DNA from: CAVZAB01 sp963773155
Lineage (GTDB): Bacteria > Pseudomonadota > Alphaproteobacteria > Rhizobiales > Beijerinckiaceae
Assembly: GCA_963773155.1 (NCBI GenBank)
Contig: CAVZAB010000017.1
Coordinates: 108,549 to 172,548 of the forward strand
Length of the DNA stretch: 64,000 bases
Direction: 5' to 3'
The position numbers and the translations under genes were made by a program. The stretch's first letter is position 1. Every line of letters begins with the position of its first letter. Below are positions 26,480-34,893 of the stretch, in pieces. The notes below the pieces were generated by a model. The model was given only the letters and a program-made list of their open reading frames with translations, was not told where the DNA came from and made no database searches.

Positions 26480-27687
26480 TCGATCCCCCGTACGCGCTGG
26501 GCGCCGAGCGACAAGAATTGGTGTGGCGCGGTGCGGGCAAGTGCCGCCGAAGTAATGATCGGGATCCCGAGGTGCTTGGTTAAGTCCTCCAGCCGGAAAG
26601 CGAGATTGACGGCAGGACCGATGACCGTGAAATCGAGCCTGTCCAGCGCTCCGACATTGCCGAATATGACGTCGCCGATGTGAAGTCCGATGCCGGCCTT
26701 CAGCATCGGCCGTTCGCTCCAGGCGCGGGTTTGGTTGAGAGTTTCCAGCCCCCCCAGAATTGCCCGTGCGGCGGCCACCGCTCGCATGGCGGCCTCCCCC
26801 TGGCTTTCTTCCTCAACCGGAAAGATTGCCAGGACCCCGTCGCCAATAAATTTCAGGACCTCGCCGCCCTCGGCGCGCACCGCGCTGCTGACGCATTCAA
26901 AATAATCGTCGAGCATTTCGATGATGTCGCCTGACGGTAGAAGATCGGAAATCCGGGTGAAGTCACGCAAATCGGTCGCCATGACAATGGCCCGCACGCC
27001 GGCCCCCTCGCCGCGCAGAATCTCACCTGAAAATACCCGCCGGCCGGCGGCGCGGCCGAGATAGGTGGTCAACAAATCTACGGCTACCCGCTTCAACAGG
27101 TGGGTCTCAACGATCGCCCCGAGCGCCGGCAGGGCCGCGTCGATTGCGGCGATTTGGACCGGTTTGAAACCGCTCGCGGCGAGGGTTGCAAAGGTGGTCG
27201 CTATCGAACGCTCGTTGAACTGACCGATTGGAAAGGCAAGATAGTCGGTCACGCCAAGTCCGCCGAGCCGGCGCAGCAGCGGAAAGTTTGACCAGAGCCG
27301 GTCGGCTGGGGTGAACCGCGCGAAGACCCCCTCGCTCACCGTCTTGCGTATCGGGCTGACAGCGAATTCGTCGTCGGTTTCGGCGCCGCGGTTGACGATG
27401 AATTCCTCGACGACCGCCTCCTCCTTCCACCAGCGCAAGCCCATGCCGCGCATCTGCGGGTGCAGGGTGAAGCCGTGCAAGGTCGCCCGCCAGACCGGTA
27501 TGCCATTGCCGATCAGACGCCAGCAGAAAGCATCAAAAAGTTCGGCGAGATCGGCAATATTGCGACCATCCGTCAGCAACCAGGCCGACAGATCCGCCTC
27601 CGCGACCGCCTGACCGAGGCCGTCGCGAATCTGCAAGACCTGGGTGACCCGATCCTGAGCAACCAGATCCTCGAGGCGGACATTCAC
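26443..27687 (-). CDS. Class III adenylate/guanylate cyclase
   Basis: A 414-residue soluble cyclase. The C-terminal catalytic domain (about 220-410) shows metal-site aspartates in IVMATDLRDFTRIS and FIGDGVLAIF, and the HIGDVIFGNVGALDRLDFTVIGPAVNLAFRLE-type region (glycine loop, nucleotide-selecting residues, and the transition-state N and R) in full. The N-terminal 200 residues form a sensor-like region seen in alphaproteobacterial cyclases (GMGLRWWKEEA, DYLAFPIGQF) with no membrane segment. It would make cAMP (or cGMP) in response to an unknown cytoplasmic signal. It is followed downstream only by the convergent pseudogene. Confidence 0.9.
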   Translation of the reverse strand: MNVRLEDLVAQDRVTQVLQIRDGLGQAVAEADLSAWLLTDGRNIADLAELFDAFCWRLIGNGIPVWRATLHGFTLHPQMRGMGLRWWKEEAVVEEFIVNRGAETDDEFAVSPIRKTVSEGVFARFTPADRLWSNFPLLRRLGGLGVTDYLAFPIGQFNERSIATTFATLAASGFKPVQIAAIDAALPALGAIVETHLLKRVAVDLLTTYLGRAAGRRVFSGEILRGEGAGVRAIVMATDLRDFTRISDLLPSGDIIEMLDDYFECVSSAVRAEGGEVLKFIGDGVLAIFPVEEESQGEAAMRAVAAARAILGGLETLNQTRAWSERPMLKAGIGLHIGDVIFGNVGALDRLDFTVIGPAVNLAFRLEDLTKHLGIPIITSAALARTAPHQFLSLGAQRVRGIDQPLEVFGLTTA

Positions 27688-27757
27688 ATCGGGCTCCTCG
27701 GCAAAAGGAAACGGACATGGCGCCCAGGCCGCGGCGGGCAGCGCGCCGATCAGCCGC

Positions 27758-28060
27758 TTATTTCATCAACAGGGCGAGGCACTTACCGGCAGCCTCTGCG
27801 GCCGGGCGGGCGCTCAAGTGGGTCAGCTTGCCGTCCTGCACGAATTGCTGGGTCAAATCGCGGACAACCTGCCTATTGTCGACCCCGGGTCCAACCTTGT
27901 CGACGGCCGCCCCGTAAATCATCCGCGAATTGCTGGAAAGGCCCTTGGCACAGCTATCGGCCTCCTGGCGGGCCGCCTCGGCGCCGCAAGGCAGCAGGAG
28001 CGCGCACAGGCCGAGGAGCGCCGGCAAACGTCGCATCGAAGGCAAACGTCCGAAATCCAT
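27758..28060 (-). CDS. Small secreted protein of unknown function
   Basis: A 100-residue protein with an N-terminal signal peptide (MRRLPALLGLCALLLPCGAEA after a short leader) and a hydrophilic mature part of about 70 residues with two cysteines (DSCAKGL, GKCLALL) that could pair in the periplasm. The start may be the ATG at 28060 or at 28036; neither has a good ribosome-binding site. Length, signal and cysteines support a real gene. No family is recognised. Confidence 0.6.
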   Translation of the reverse strand: MDFGRLPSMRRLPALLGLCALLLPCGAEAARQEADSCAKGLSSNSRMIYGAAVDKVGPGVDNRQVVRDLTQQFVQDGKLTHLSARPAAEAAGKCLALLMK

Positions 28061-28153
28061 GATTTCAAGCCTTTTTGAACGGAACGGCTGGACAGGACTT
28101 TGGTGGGACGGCGAGCAAAGTCAAGATGCCCGGCCGAGCGCCGACGAACTCGC

Positions 28154-29023
28154 TCAGATCTTGGCGCCGCCCTGCCCATTCACCGCCGGCATGAACAAGG
28201 CAGCGCCGCGCTCGGCGGCAAAGACGTTTTGATAGAGATAGGCAATCCAGGTCCGGCCTTCGACGGTGACGCTCAAATAGCGCAGCGCCAACCCGACTTT
28301 CGGGAAAACCGAGCGCCAGAAAAAATTCGGATATTGCTCAGTCAGATCGGCCGGCGAGCGGTAGCCGAGTTCCTCGGCAATGCCGGTCTCCTGGAATTCG
28401 TAGAATAGCGCGTTGACCTTGCGCAGATAGGCGGGGTCGCCGAGTTGGCCGATAAAATCGGCGGCGCGGACGAGATTGGCCTCCTCGCTATAGCCGCCGA
28501 CCGGCTCGATCTCGGGCGTCGGAAATCGGGTGAACTCGATCGCCCGGGCAAGGCGGTGCGCATCGAGGAATTCCGAATTGCCCAGCCTTTCAAGGACGAA
28601 CAGCTTGCTGCGGTCGACGTGATAGGGCATCAGCGAGGCGTCCGAGGCGCCGCGCGACAGCCGCACCATGCGGCCATCCATGCCGGCCACGAAATCGGGC
28701 GCGCAATCGTCCTTCAAAAGGCCGCGGACATAACCGATGTCATGACTGAGGCAAGCAATCAGATAATGAACCCAATCGCTCGGCGTCGTGCGGGCGAGCA
28801 GATGTCGGCCGCGCAAGATATCCCGGCCGACTAGAGTCACCAACATCGTGTGCTCGAGATTGTGGTAGAGCGCGTCGCTCTGGCCGATCCATTCCATCGC
28901 CAAGCGCGCCGCCGTCTCCAGTCCCTGGGTAAGCCGCGTCTCGCCGACGCCAAATGTCCGCCGAAAATCCTCGGCCAACAAGGGACCGAGAGAATCGGCA
29001 GCTAGACTGGAAAGCGTGATCAT
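28154..29023 (-). CDS. HD-domain metal-dependent phosphohydrolase
   Basis: A 289-residue protein with an HD-type metal site: HNLEH for the first histidine, then CLSHDIGYVRG for the HD pair, followed by acidic residues in EFTRFPTPE and the later NLVRAADFIGQLGD. HD proteins of this kind hydrolyse phosphate esters, including nucleotides. The ATG at 29023 has no clear ribosome-binding site; homology-like sequence begins about there (MITLSSLAADSLGPLL). The divergent upstream region is an AT-rich island. Two genes downstream on the same strand is a nucleotide cyclase, but a functional link is only suggestive. Confidence 0.82.
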   Translation of the reverse strand: MITLSSLAADSLGPLLAEDFRRTFGVGETRLTQGLETAARLAMEWIGQSDALYHNLEHTMLVTLVGRDILRGRHLLARTTPSDWVHYLIACLSHDIGYVRGLLKDDCAPDFVAGMDGRMVRLSRGASDASLMPYHVDRSKLFVLERLGNSEFLDAHRLARAIEFTRFPTPEIEPVGGYSEEANLVRAADFIGQLGDPAYLRKVNALFYEFQETGIAEELGYRSPADLTEQYPNFFWRSVFPKVGLALRYLSVTVEGRTWIAYLYQNVFAAERGAALFMPAVNGQGGAKI

Positions 29024-29164
29024 GCCGTGGCTCAAAGCATGTGCCCGCCTGCGGGCGGGCACGATGGGCGCTCGGTCTCGCCGCAGACTGATCCGCGTGC
29101 CCCGGCAAGTCAAGAATGGCGTCGCAAGGCAGCAGCCAAGTCTGCCGAGAGCCCCGGCATGGTC

Positions 29165-29394
29165 GCTCCAATATAGCAGAATTTATAGAGCCTATAGTCA
29201 ATATATATTTCAAGTTATTATCGTATAATTTCGTATTAATTTTCAACCTGCAAATAATTATTTTTATACGCACCACACGATGAACACAATTGTTTCCTAA
29301 ACGCCCCGACCTTCGATTAATGTACTAAAAGGATCACTCATTGAAATGCAATTATTCTCTATTTTTTACTTTACCGCTCCTCACAATATTTTAT
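29165..29394. other. AT-rich island covering an intergenic region and a signal-peptide coding start
   Basis: The stretch is sharply AT-rich (about 28% GC over 29221-29280) in a GC-rich window, with many TATA-like words. It spans the 317-bp gap between the HD protein and the RlpA-like gene and continues into the first 18 codons of the latter. It probably contains the promoters of both divergent genes; the composition also resembles H-NS/MucR-type silenced or horizontally acquired DNA. Confidence 0.6.
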
Positions 29395-29730
29395 GCGGCA
29401 TTGCCGGCGCAGGGCGCTAATGTCGGCTCGCCCAGCCGCAGCCTGAAGTTCAGCGGCGGCCGGGCGTCATGGTATGATCAAGGTCGGACCACGGCGAGTG
29501 GCGAACGCTTCCAGCCGCAGGCGCATACGGCGGCCCATCGGACCCTGCCCTTCGGCACCCGGCTGCGGGTGGTCAACACCGCGACCGGCGCCAGCACGAT
29601 CGTGCGCATCAACGATCGAGGGCCGGCGGTCTGGACCGGTCGAATTCTCGATCTGTCCAGGGGTGCCGCCGCTGCCATCGGGATCGTGCGCCAGGGTTCA
29701 CAAATCGTTCAACTCGAGCGGCTCAACTGA
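29341..29730 (+). CDS. RlpA-like double-psi beta-barrel protein, minimal form
   Basis: A 129-residue secreted protein: a signal peptide (FFTLPLLTIFYAALPAQGA) and one RlpA-like double-psi beta-barrel domain with ASWYDQGRTTASGERF, LPFGTRLRVVN, VRINDRGP and ILDLSRGAA. RlpA proteins act on denuded peptidoglycan glycan strands or bind the cell wall. It lacks both the lipobox cysteine and the SPOR domain of full RlpA, so it is probably a soluble periplasmic version. The start is a TTG at 29341 after AAAGGA; the nearby ATG at 29345 is out of frame. The first codons are unusually AT-rich. Confidence 0.85.
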   Translation: MKCNYSLFFTLPLLTIFYAALPAQGANVGSPSRSLKFSGGRASWYDQGRTTASGERFQPQAHTAAHRTLPFGTRLRVVNTATGASTIVRINDRGPAVWTGRILDLSRGAAAAIGIVRQGSQIVQLERLN

Positions 29731-29848
29731 GATTGACCTTGCCTGGTCTATATTTGGCGAAATTAACCGGATCTGGTGCGATGCACAATTCGTCTTGCCG
29801 CGCTGCACAAATTCGGCCATGATCCCGCCATACCAACCGGAAGTCGAC

Positions 29849-30157
29849 ATGCCCGCCAACAAGTCCAAACCCCGCCCGCCCGTCCGGGTGCGCCACGATC
29901 CCCCGACCTTGGCCGAGGCTATTTTTGCGGCCCAGGGGATAACCGGCGATCTCGCCCATCAGATCGAATTCGTCGCCGGCCTAATGGGTTTGCCAGACGC
30001 CGAGGTCAAGGCGCAGGTCGTTCAGGCATCGTCGCGTCAGACCATCGCGACAGGCCGGGCCGGCATGGAGCGCTCGATCGTCGTCGAGCGGACACGCCCG
30101 CGGATTGGCCGGCAGGTGCCGATTGCTCTGCCAGCGCAGGCGGCGCGTAAGAGCTAG
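29849..30157 (+). CDS. Small conserved-looking protein of unknown function
   Basis: A 102-residue basic protein starting MPANKSKPRP after a GGAAG ribosome-binding site. The sequence TLAEAIFAAQGITGDLAHQIEFVAGLMGLPDAEVKAQVVQ could form a helical domain, followed by a basic tail (VERTRPRIGRQVPIALP). No signal peptide or membrane segment. Its stop codon overlaps the stop of the convergent ThDP enzyme in the palindrome CTAG. No family is recognised; codon use looks like the neighbours'. Confidence 0.6.
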   Translation: MPANKSKPRPPVRVRHDPPTLAEAIFAAQGITGDLAHQIEFVAGLMGLPDAEVKAQVVQASSRQTIATGRAGMERSIVVERTRPRIGRQVPIALPAQAARKS

Positions 30158-31746
30158 TTTGCCGGTACCCTTATTTCGATCAGACAGGGCGAACCTCTTG
30201 CCGCGGCGGCGCGCAATTGCGCGGCAAAGCCGACCGCACCGGCATAGGGTTCGGCGTGCCAGCCGAAGGAGCGGGCCAGAACCAGAAAATCGGGGGTGTA
30301 TAGGTCGACGCCGAGCGGCGGGATCGACGTGGCCTGCATGGCGGTCTTGATTTCGCCAAAGCCGGCATTGTTGAGCAGGAGCAGAATAACCGGCGCTCGC
30401 GTTTCGACTGCGCTCGCCAATTCGGCCAGGGCAAATTGCAGACCACCGTCGCCGGCAAGACAGACGATCGGATAACCTGGCCTTGCGAGCGCCGCCCCAA
30501 TGGCCGCCGGCAGGCCATAGCCGAGCGCGCCAAAGCCGGTCGAGGCCAAGGCGAGCGAGCGTGGACCCGGGGCCGAAAAGCCGAGATGGGCGGCATAGAC
30601 CATCCTTGTCGAATTGCCGACGATCAGGGCTTGCGGCAGCGTATCGCGCACGCGCTCCAGGATCGCCAGGTCGGCGCGCATGATCGGGGCCATTTCGGCC
30701 AGGGCCCCGGCGCGGACTTCGGCGGCGCGCCGGCCGCCATCCGCCGCCGCGCGAGCCGGGCCGATGTCCTCGAGAATTGCCTGCAGGGTCGTTGGCGCAT
30801 CGCCGATCAGGACCAGTTCAGCCGGAAAATTCCGCACGGCTTGCTGCGGGTCGATATCGAGGCGCACCAGCGGCGCGGCAAGTCTGGCCTTGCCGATCGC
30901 ATAGGCGTCGAAGTCGGTCGGGCCCATTTCGGTACCGGCTGCCAGAATGAGGTCACTATCCTCGAAAAGACGGCGGACCGCCCGCAGCGAGGGACTGAAG
31001 GAAACGCCGAGCGCGTGGTCCGGCGGCAACAGGCCGCGTCCGTTGACCGTCATGATGGTCGGTGCGTCGAGCGCCTCGGCCAATTGTCTGGCAGGTCCGG
31101 CAGCATCGACAGCACCGCCGCCCAGGATCAGGAGCGGCCGACGGGCTTCGCGAAGGCGCGCCACGGCCATGGCAACGAGCGCCCGGTCGGCGACGGGCCG
31201 GCGCAGCCGCTGCGGCAGTTTTGCCGGAGCGCTATCGCAAGGTGCGGCCAGAATGTCGAGCGGCACTTCAATGTGGACCGGGCGCGGACGAGCGGCATCG
31301 AATATCGCGAAGGCGCGTGCAACAAGGGTTTCGATCTCATCGGCTCGGGTCAAAGTATGGCTGAACGCCGCCAATTTACCGGTAAGCCCGCGCTGATCCG
31401 GCAATTCATGCAAATGCCCCTCGCCCGAGCCCATTTGACCAAGCGCGTTGACACTCGAAATCACCAAAAGCGGAACCGAATCGGCATAGGCCTGTCCCAT
31501 GGCCGTCGCGATATTGGTGACCCCCGGGCCGCTGATCACGCAACAAACCCCGGGCTTGGCGCCGGCACGCGCAAACCCGTCGGCCATGAAACCAGCCGCC
31601 TGCTCGTGCCGTGCCCCGATGTGGCGAATCCGGCTACGTGTCAACGCCCGATAAAGTTCCAGCGTGTGAATGCCGGGTATGCCGAATATTGTATCGACGC
31701 CATAAAGGGCCAGACTGTCGACAAGACGCTCGGCCACACTGGTCAT
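30154..31746 (-). CDS. ThDP-dependent decarboxylase, AruI-like (5-guanidino-2-oxopentanoate decarboxylase)
   Basis: A 530-residue acetolactate-synthase-superfamily enzyme with all three domains. The ThDP-activating glutamate is E48 in ARHEQAAGFMADG; the Mg-ThDP motif GDGGLQFALAEL...LLLNNAGFGEIK is complete near the C-terminus. The N-terminal half (YGVDTIFGIPGIHTLELYRAL, GEGHLHELPDQRGL, AAFSHTLTRADE) resembles 5-guanidino-2-oxopentanoate decarboxylases of the arginine transaminase pathway more than AHAS. No AruH-type transaminase is nearby, so this assignment is by resemblance only. Single-gene unit; stop overlaps that of the convergent small gene. Confidence 0.82.
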   Translation of the reverse strand: MTSVAERLVDSLALYGVDTIFGIPGIHTLELYRALTRSRIRHIGARHEQAAGFMADGFARAGAKPGVCCVISGPGVTNIATAMGQAYADSVPLLVISSVNALGQMGSGEGHLHELPDQRGLTGKLAAFSHTLTRADEIETLVARAFAIFDAARPRPVHIEVPLDILAAPCDSAPAKLPQRLRRPVADRALVAMAVARLREARRPLLILGGGAVDAAGPARQLAEALDAPTIMTVNGRGLLPPDHALGVSFSPSLRAVRRLFEDSDLILAAGTEMGPTDFDAYAIGKARLAAPLVRLDIDPQQAVRNFPAELVLIGDAPTTLQAILEDIGPARAAADGGRRAAEVRAGALAEMAPIMRADLAILERVRDTLPQALIVGNSTRMVYAAHLGFSAPGPRSLALASTGFGALGYGLPAAIGAALARPGYPIVCLAGDGGLQFALAELASAVETRAPVILLLLNNAGFGEIKTAMQATSIPPLGVDLYTPDFLVLARSFGWHAEPYAGAVGFAAQLRAAAARGSPCLIEIRVPAN

Positions 31747-31855
31747 TCGGGATCAACCGGGGTTATGTGAGACAGGCAAAGACTAGGCCGCGGAGCCGCC
31801 GCGCATCATTCTAGCGGCTGTCCTTATTCTTGCCCATCCTCAGCCGAGCCGCCCG

Positions 31856-33253
31856 ATGTCCGCGAACCCGTTACCGCCCGCCAGCGAATCCACCAATCGG
31901 CTCATTCTCGCCCTCGCCCTGCCGATCATCCTGGCCAATCTTACCCAGCCACTTTTGTCGCTGGTCGATACGGTTTTGGCCGGTCACATGCCCGGGCCCG
32001 AATTTCTTGGCGGCGTCGCATTAGGCGCAATGGTCTTCAATTTCCTTTTCTGGGGTTTCGGCTTTCTGCGGATGGGCACAACCGGCCTTGTGGCGCAGGC
32101 CGATGGCGCCGACGATGATCGGGCGCTGCGCACCATCGTCATGCGCGCGCTTTTGCTTGCCTTCACCATTGGCCTCCTCCTGCTCCTATTCAGCGGGCCG
32201 CTCATCGGACTTGCCCTGCGGCTTCTCGGCAATGGCGGCGAGGCGATCGTGCAGGCCGCGCTTTATTGCCACGCCCGCATCTGGTCGGCCCCGGCCGCTC
32301 TCGGCAATTTCGTCGTTCTCGGGGCCTTGCTTGGCCGCCGCCGGGCGAAGCGGGCGCTTGGCTTGCAGATCTTCATCAATCTCGTGAACATTGCTATGGC
32401 AGCTATTCTGGCCTGGGGGCTCGGCTATGGCGTGACCGGGCTCGGCGCAGCGACCGCCGTCGCCGATTGGCTCGGCTTTGCTCTGGGCCTGATCGGCATC
32501 AAAGCTGTCATGCCTCACGTTCCGCCGCTTCAATGGGTGGATCTTGTGCGGCGCGCGGAACTCGCCCGTCTCGCCCTCGTCAATCGCGATATTTTTCTGC
32601 GCACGCTGCTTTTGTTGATCGCATTTGGCTGGTTTACTCATGCCAGCGCCGGGCTCGGCGACAAAATCCTGGCGGCCAACGCCCTTCTCCTCAATCTTCA
32701 ATCCTTCACGGCCTACGGTCTCGACGGGTTCGCGCATGCCGCCGAGGCGCTGATCGGGCGGGCAGTCGGACGCGACGACCGCGCCGCGTTCCTGCAGCTG
32801 ACGTGGCGTACCACGCTATGGGCAGCCGGCACGGCCGCCATATTCGCGCTGGTCTACGGGCTTGCCGGCCCATCGATCGTCGACGCCTTGACCGATCAAA
32901 CCGATATTCGGGATTTGGCACGCGCCTATCTGCCCTGGGCAGTCGGCTTGCCGCTGGTGTCGGTGTGGGGATTCCAGTTGGACGGAATCTTCATCGGCGC
33001 CACCCGTACCGGCGACCTTCGCAATGCCATGTTGTTATGTACCGGCCTCTATCTCGTTGCCGCGCGGAGCCTCGAGCCCGCCCTCGGAAACCATGGCCTT
33101 TGGCTCGCATTCTGCCTGTTCATGGCGCTTCGCGGCGGCACCCTCGCCCTTTATTTGCCGGCCATCGCGCGCGGCCTGAGCAATGGCGAGAAGCCGGCTT
33201 CCGGCTTGCGGACGCCAAATCTGGCGGCGGTGCACCCCTCGTCAAAGCGTTAG
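31856..33253 (+). CDS. MATE-family efflux transporter (DinF-like)
   Basis: A 465-residue membrane protein with about twelve hydrophobic segments. The N-terminal LALPIILANLTQPLLSLVDTVLAGHM is a classic MATE/DinF start (first helix ending in the VDT motif), and DGFAHAAEALIGRAVGR is the matching seventh-helix region. It would export cationic drugs, toxins or metabolites with H+ or Na+. The start at 31856 is preceded by a weak GAGCC site. No regulator is adjacent. Confidence 0.9.
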   Translation: MSANPLPPASESTNRLILALALPIILANLTQPLLSLVDTVLAGHMPGPEFLGGVALGAMVFNFLFWGFGFLRMGTTGLVAQADGADDDRALRTIVMRALLLAFTIGLLLLLFSGPLIGLALRLLGNGGEAIVQAALYCHARIWSAPAALGNFVVLGALLGRRRAKRALGLQIFINLVNIAMAAILAWGLGYGVTGLGAATAVADWLGFALGLIGIKAVMPHVPPLQWVDLVRRAELARLALVNRDIFLRTLLLLIAFGWFTHASAGLGDKILAANALLLNLQSFTAYGLDGFAHAAEALIGRAVGRDDRAAFLQLTWRTTLWAAGTAAIFALVYGLAGPSIVDALTDQTDIRDLARAYLPWAVGLPLVSVWGFQLDGIFIGATRTGDLRNAMLLCTGLYLVAARSLEPALGNHGLWLAFCLFMALRGGTLALYLPAIARGLSNGEKPASGLRTPNLAAVHPSSKR

Positions 33254-33305
33254 CTTGCCCGATGATCCCCCGCACCGTCCATGCCGCTTGCAAGTGGATT
33301 AGCCT

Positions 33306-33722
33306 TCAATCCGCGAGAATGTGCATAACGATTGTTCTTTCCCGCTGATCCTTGCGGTGCTCGACCAGATAGATGGCCTGCCAGGGTCCAAGTGTCAGGC
33401 GGCCGTGCTCGATCGGCACGCAGACATGGGTCGGTAGAACCGCAGCGCGGATATGGGCAGGCATGTCGTCTTCGCCTTCCGCGGCATGCTGATAAATGTC
33501 GGTCGCAGGCGCTAGCCGATCGAAAAAGCGCAATAGGTCGGCGCGGACATCGGCGTCGGCATTTTCCTGGATCAGCAGGGAGGCCGAGGTATGCTGGCAA
33601 AAGAGGGTCACAAGACCGACGGATGCCCGACATTCCTTGACGGCAGCCACGACCGTGTCGCCGATATCGTAGAATCCCGTGCCATTTGTCGTCACGGCCA
33701 AGCGGTGCACGAATTGCTGCAT
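33306..33722 (-). CDS. YjbQ-family protein (UPF0047, secondary thiamine-phosphate synthase enzyme)
   Basis: A 138-residue protein, the full length for the YjbQ/UPF0047 family. Signature: FCQHTSASLLIQENAD, with the conserved histidine and cysteine, then the HAAEGEDDMPAHIRA region and LGPWQAIYLVEHR. E. coli YjbQ has weak thiamine phosphate synthase activity; the physiological role is unclear. The ATG at 33722 has GGCAGGAG upstream and removes a 20-residue extension unlike the family. It is convergent with the MATE gene; the SDR gene upstream has the same strand, with an 87-bp gap. Confidence 0.88.
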   Translation of the reverse strand: MQQFVHRLAVTTNGTGFYDIGDTVVAAVKECRASVGLVTLFCQHTSASLLIQENADADVRADLLRFFDRLAPATDIYQHAAEGEDDMPAHIRAAVLPTHVCVPIEHGRLTLGPWQAIYLVEHRKDQRERTIVMHILAD

Positions 33723-33809
33723 AAATGCTCCTGCCCCTTTCTTTTGGCCGCCCGCCGTCACAAGCCGGACATCAAAGGACACTGTTTCCAGCGTCCCGGC
33801 CGACTTGAA

Positions 33810-34598
33810 TCAAGGCATCAATAGGCCGCCGTTGACCTCGACGACCTGGCCGATGATGTAACCGCTCAAGGCTGCCGAGGCGAGAAAGAGATAGGCGCCA
33901 ACGCAATCCTCGGCCGTTCCGACCCGGCCCATCGGGATCGTCTGGACGGCGGCTTCGACCTGAGCCGGCGTCGAATAGCGCTCGTGGAACGGGGTAGCAA
34001 TAAAGCCCGGTGCGACGGCATTGACGCGGATCCGGTCGGCGATCAATTCCTTGGCCATGCCGCGAGTCACATTCGACACGAAGGCCTTGGCCGAACCGTA
34101 GAGCCCGGCCCCGCTGCCAGCGCCGTTGCGCGCCGCGATCGAGGAAGTATTGATGATAAACCCGCCATTGCGCTTGAGCCAAGGAATGGCGCAGCGGCAG
34201 GCGACGATTACCGAGCGCGCGTTCAGATTTATCACCGCGTCGTAATGTTCGTCGGTGATCGCACTATAGGCCATGCGCCCCAGCATCAATCCGGCATTGT
34301 TGATCAGGCCGTCCAGCCCGCCAAAATGGTTGGCCGTTTCGTCGACGATGCGGGCGACCTCGCGGCTGTCGGCAACATCGCCACGGACCAGGAAGGCTTC
34401 GCCGCCCGCAGCATTAATCGTGTCGGCAAGATTGGCCGCCGCCGCAGCGCTGGCATGAAAATGGAGACCGATACGCGCGCCCTGCCCAGCAAACGCACTG
34501 GCAAGGGCCGCACCAATCCCCGTCGAAGCGCCGGTGATGAGAATGGTCTTGCCGGCAAGATCCGGAATGACTAGCCCTGTGCCCGTGGTTGCCGACAT
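33810..34598 (-). CDS. SDR-family NAD(P)-dependent oxidoreductase
   Basis: A 262-residue classical short-chain dehydrogenase. The cofactor motif TGASTGIG, the NNAG motif (INNAGLML) and the catalytic S-Y-K set (NTSSIAAR..., LYGSAKAF) are present. NAVAPGFIATPF is the usual segment after the active site. The ATG at 34598 has GGCAGGAG upstream. It follows the IolD gene on the same strand after a 295-bp gap, so it may act on a polyol or a cyclitol-derived substrate, but the gap argues against tight coupling. Confidence 0.9.
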   Translation of the reverse strand: MSATTGTGLVIPDLAGKTILITGASTGIGAALASAFAGQGARIGLHFHASAAAAANLADTINAAGGEAFLVRGDVADSREVARIVDETANHFGGLDGLINNAGLMLGRMAYSAITDEHYDAVINLNARSVIVACRCAIPWLKRNGGFIINTSSIAARNGAGSGAGLYGSAKAFVSNVTRGMAKELIADRIRVNAVAPGFIATPFHERYSTPAQVEAAVQTIPMGRVGTAEDCVGAYLFLASAALSGYIIGQVVEVNGGLLMP

Positions 34599-34893
34599 GC
34601 TGACTCCTGCCCAGGCCCCGCAAGGATGGCAGCGACGGGGCGCAAGGCGACAATACAGCAGGAGCGCCAGCAGGCGAAGAAAAAGCGGGCTGCCAATCGC
34701 GTTCAACGGCGGCCCAGGATTGGCGTTGGGTCGGCGCACAGGGAGGATTTCACGCAAAGCCTTAGCCGCTGCTGCATTGCCCGTGCCGGGGAATCCCGGC
34801 CCGGTTCGGTGAATTTGGGCCTTGCGACAGGCGCGTCAGATGCGCCTTGCAATCGACCCTTGCGGAACGCGGCGCTTGCCGGAGGCGGCCCGG
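34599..34893. other. Gap between SDR and iolD, no recognisable gene
   Basis: Open frames here are only short or shadow-like. The region may carry the SDR promoter; no clear operator or terminator was found. Confidence 0.4.

Noticed and set aside
30436..31770. A 444-residue open frame opposite the ThDP enzyme
   Set aside because: Shadow frame without family features.
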